Positions 62,925 to 64,000 of a stretch of DNA of 64,000 nt are shown piece by piece. Numbering within the stretch: the stretch's first letter is position 1; every line of letters starts with the position of its first letter. Source of the stretch: Streptomyces lasiicapitis (GTDB lineage Bacteria; Actinomycetota; Actinomycetes; Streptomycetales; Streptomycetaceae); assembly GCF_014646335.1 (NCBI RefSeq), contig NZ_BMNG01000001.1:124001-188000 (forward strand), given 5' to 3'. The notes beneath the pieces are model-generated. The model was not told the origin of the DNA. It saw only the letters and a list, made by a program, of their open reading frames with translations, and did not search any database. Both the position numbers and the translations under genes were made by a program.

Positions 62925-63233
62925 AGTTGACGTAAGGTTCGAAGCGGAAGCGCTCTCCGGGCGCGCGCACCGCGCGCCGGACGGGCCGCGACCGCGTGTC
63001 GACGCACCCGAGGCGTGTCCAGGACGTGCACAGACGTCCCCACCAGGGCTCCACGCGGTGCACTGTCATAGGCAAACTTCGCTTGTTTCCCGCCATTTAC
63101 AGCCCCGAAACCAGCTTTCCAGTGTGACTTACGCGACGGATGACCGGCCCGGTCTGCACTGTGCGTCGATGGAGGCGTAGCCTTTATTTCCGCTGTCCAT
63201 CACCTTGTGAAGCGGAAGAGGGCGGTTGCCGCC
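62925..63233. promoter_or_regulatory. Gap between the histidine kinase and kgd
   Basis: 309 bases. A GC-rich hairpin lies at 62956-62981. The stretch 63066-63130 (GGCAAACTTCGCTTGTTTCC and CCATTTACAGCCCCGAAACC) is AT-richer and likely holds the kgd promoter. No boxes assigned. Confidence 0.4.
62956..62981 (+). terminator. Hairpin downstream of the two-component operon
   Basis: TCCGGGCGCGCG-cac-CGCGCGCCGGA with one unpaired G, about 32 bases after the kinase stop. Confidence 0.6.
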
Positions 63234-64000
63234 GTGTCGCCACAGTCCCCCAGTAACTCGAGCACCACGACCGACCAAGAAGCGCAGGGCAAGAACCCTG
63301 CTGCCGCGTTCGGTCCCAATGAGTGGCTCGTCGACGAGATCTATCAGCAGTACCTCCAGGACCCGAATTCGGTCGACCGTGCCTGGTGGGACTTCTTCGC
63401 CGACTACAAGCCGGGAGTAGGCGCAGGCGTTGCCTCCGCCCCGGCCAAGCCGGCGGGTGACGCGGCCGCGGGGGCCGCGTCCACCACGTCCCCCGCCCCG
63501 GCCGCCGCGAAGCCCGCCACGGCGCCGCCAGCGGCCGCCACGGCCGCGCCCGTCGCGAAGGCTCCGGCCCCCGCCGCCAAGCCCGCCACCGCGAAGCCCG
63601 CAGCCGCCACGGCCGCGCCCGCGAAGGCGGAGCCCGCCAAGGAGTCGACGGGGCCCGAGTACGTCCCGCTGCGCGGCCCCTCCGCGGCCGTGGCGAAGAA
63701 CATGAACGCCTCCCTGGAGGTGCCCACGGCCACGTCCGTGCGCGCCGTCCCGGTGAAGCTGCTGTTCGACAACCGCATCGTCATCAACAACCACCTCAAG
63801 CGCGCCCGCGGCGGGAAGATCTCCTTCACGCACCTCATCGGGTACGCGATGGTGCAGGCCATCAAGGCCATGCCGTCGATGAACTACTCCTTCGCGGAGA
63901 AGGACGGCAAGCCGACGCTGGTCAAGCCGGAGCACATCAACTTCGGCCTGGCCATCGACCTGGTGAAGCCCAACGGCGACCGCCAGCTGGTCGTGGCGGG
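63234..64000 (+). CDS. kgd: Multifunctional 2-oxoglutarate decarboxylase/dehydrogenase, 5' part
   Basis: 255 codons from GTG 63234; the frame is open at the window edge. The N-terminus ([19 protein letters not shown], then [11 protein letters not shown]) is the E1o anchor region. An Ala/Pro/Lys linker (about 63-145) follows, then an E2-type acyltransferase domain ([21 protein letters not shown]). This E2-E1 fusion, without a lipoyl domain, is the actinobacterial Kgd/SucA that joins the TCA cycle at 2-oxoglutarate. The linker is much more Ala/Pro-rich than the rest. GAAGAGGG lies about 15 bases before the GTG, farther than usual. Confidence 0.94.
   Translation, partial: MSPQSPSNSSTTTDQEAQGKNPAAAFGPNEWLVDEIYQQYLQDPNSVDRAWWDFFADYKPGVGAGVASAPAKPAGDAAAGAASTTSPAPAAAKPATAPPAAATAAPVAKAPAPAAKPATAKPAAATAAPAKAEPAKESTGPEYVPLRGPSAAVAKNMNASLEVPTATSVRAVPVKLLFDNRIVINNHLKRARGGKISFTHLIGYAMVQAIKAMPSMNYSFAEKDGKPTLVKPEHINFGLAIDLVKPNGDRQLVVA

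Overview
The window is a stretch of chromosome from a Streptomyces species or a very close relative. The DNA is strongly GC-rich, with G or C in almost every third codon position. Starts are a mix of ATG, GTG and TTG. The gene content is also typical: an F-type ATP synthase operon beside rho, prfA and rpmE, a hom-thrC-thrB block next to lysA, a conservon (cvnABCD), a Ku/LigD-polymerase pair, and lon with an HspR-type operator. There are no phage genes, transposases or CRISPR arrays. Only one tRNA gene, tRNA-Arg(CCG), was found.

Layout. (1) 1-5.6 kb, minus strand: atpI-atpB-atpE-atpF-atpH-atpA-atpG, with atpG cut by the window edge. (2) 5.8-23.2 kb, minus strand: a WecA/TagO-type GlcNAc-1-phosphate transferase, a serine hydroxymethyltransferase, a low-molecular-weight phosphatase homologue with Ser in place of the catalytic Cys, the t6A enzyme TsaC/Sua5, prmC, prfA, rpmE, an LCP glycopolymer ligase, rho, thrB, thrC, hom, lysA, an ArgS-derived protein without a catalytic core (NrtL) and a stand-alone receiver. 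(3) 23.3-30.7 kb: a DEDDh exonuclease, a secreted PQQ-type sugar dehydrogenase, tRNA-Arg, two divergent methyltransferases separated by a heptamer repeat, the NHEJ pair Ku/LigD-polymerase, and a NERD-domain protein. (4) 31-37.7 kb, plus strand: envelope genes. These are a small secreted membrane-anchored protein with a class F sortase, a lipoprotein with a histidine kinase, a secreted SH3-like protein, and a FtsW/RodA-PBP2 pair. (5) 37.7-43.1 kb: DinB-fold protein, two divergent diiron proteins (one with a duplicated 3' end), a TetR regulator, a small protein behind a 25-bp repeat, and an NlpC/P60 hydrolase. (6) 43.3-49.3 kb, minus strand: conservon cvnA-B-C-D followed by a StyA-like flavoprotein monooxygenase. 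(7) 49.7-64 kb: a PP2C-like protein, a beta-propeller lipoprotein, MarR, a GH25 muramidase, lon, a GNAT protein, a PadR/membrane protein pair, a rhomboid-like protein, a spermidine-synthase-like protein, a two-component system, and the 5' end of the 2-oxoglutarate decarboxylase/dehydrogenase gene kgd.

How it fits together. The first 23 kb is core metabolism and information processing: energy, translation termination and release-factor methylation, transcription termination, and aspartate-family amino acids. The remainder is mostly cell-envelope and signalling functions. The most unusual signals are not whole new operons. They are: the Cys-to-Ser phosphatase, the ArgS relic upstream of lysA, 3'-end duplications of two genes that differ only at synonymous sites, several short tandem arrays in intergenic positions, a long inverted repeat shared with another intergenic site, and a sortase F gene paired with a small protein that lacks a recognisable sorting signal.

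Limits. Function calls rest on reading motifs by eye. No database search or alignment was run, start codons were chosen from ribosome-binding sites and family knowledge, and promoters are mostly indicated only as regions.
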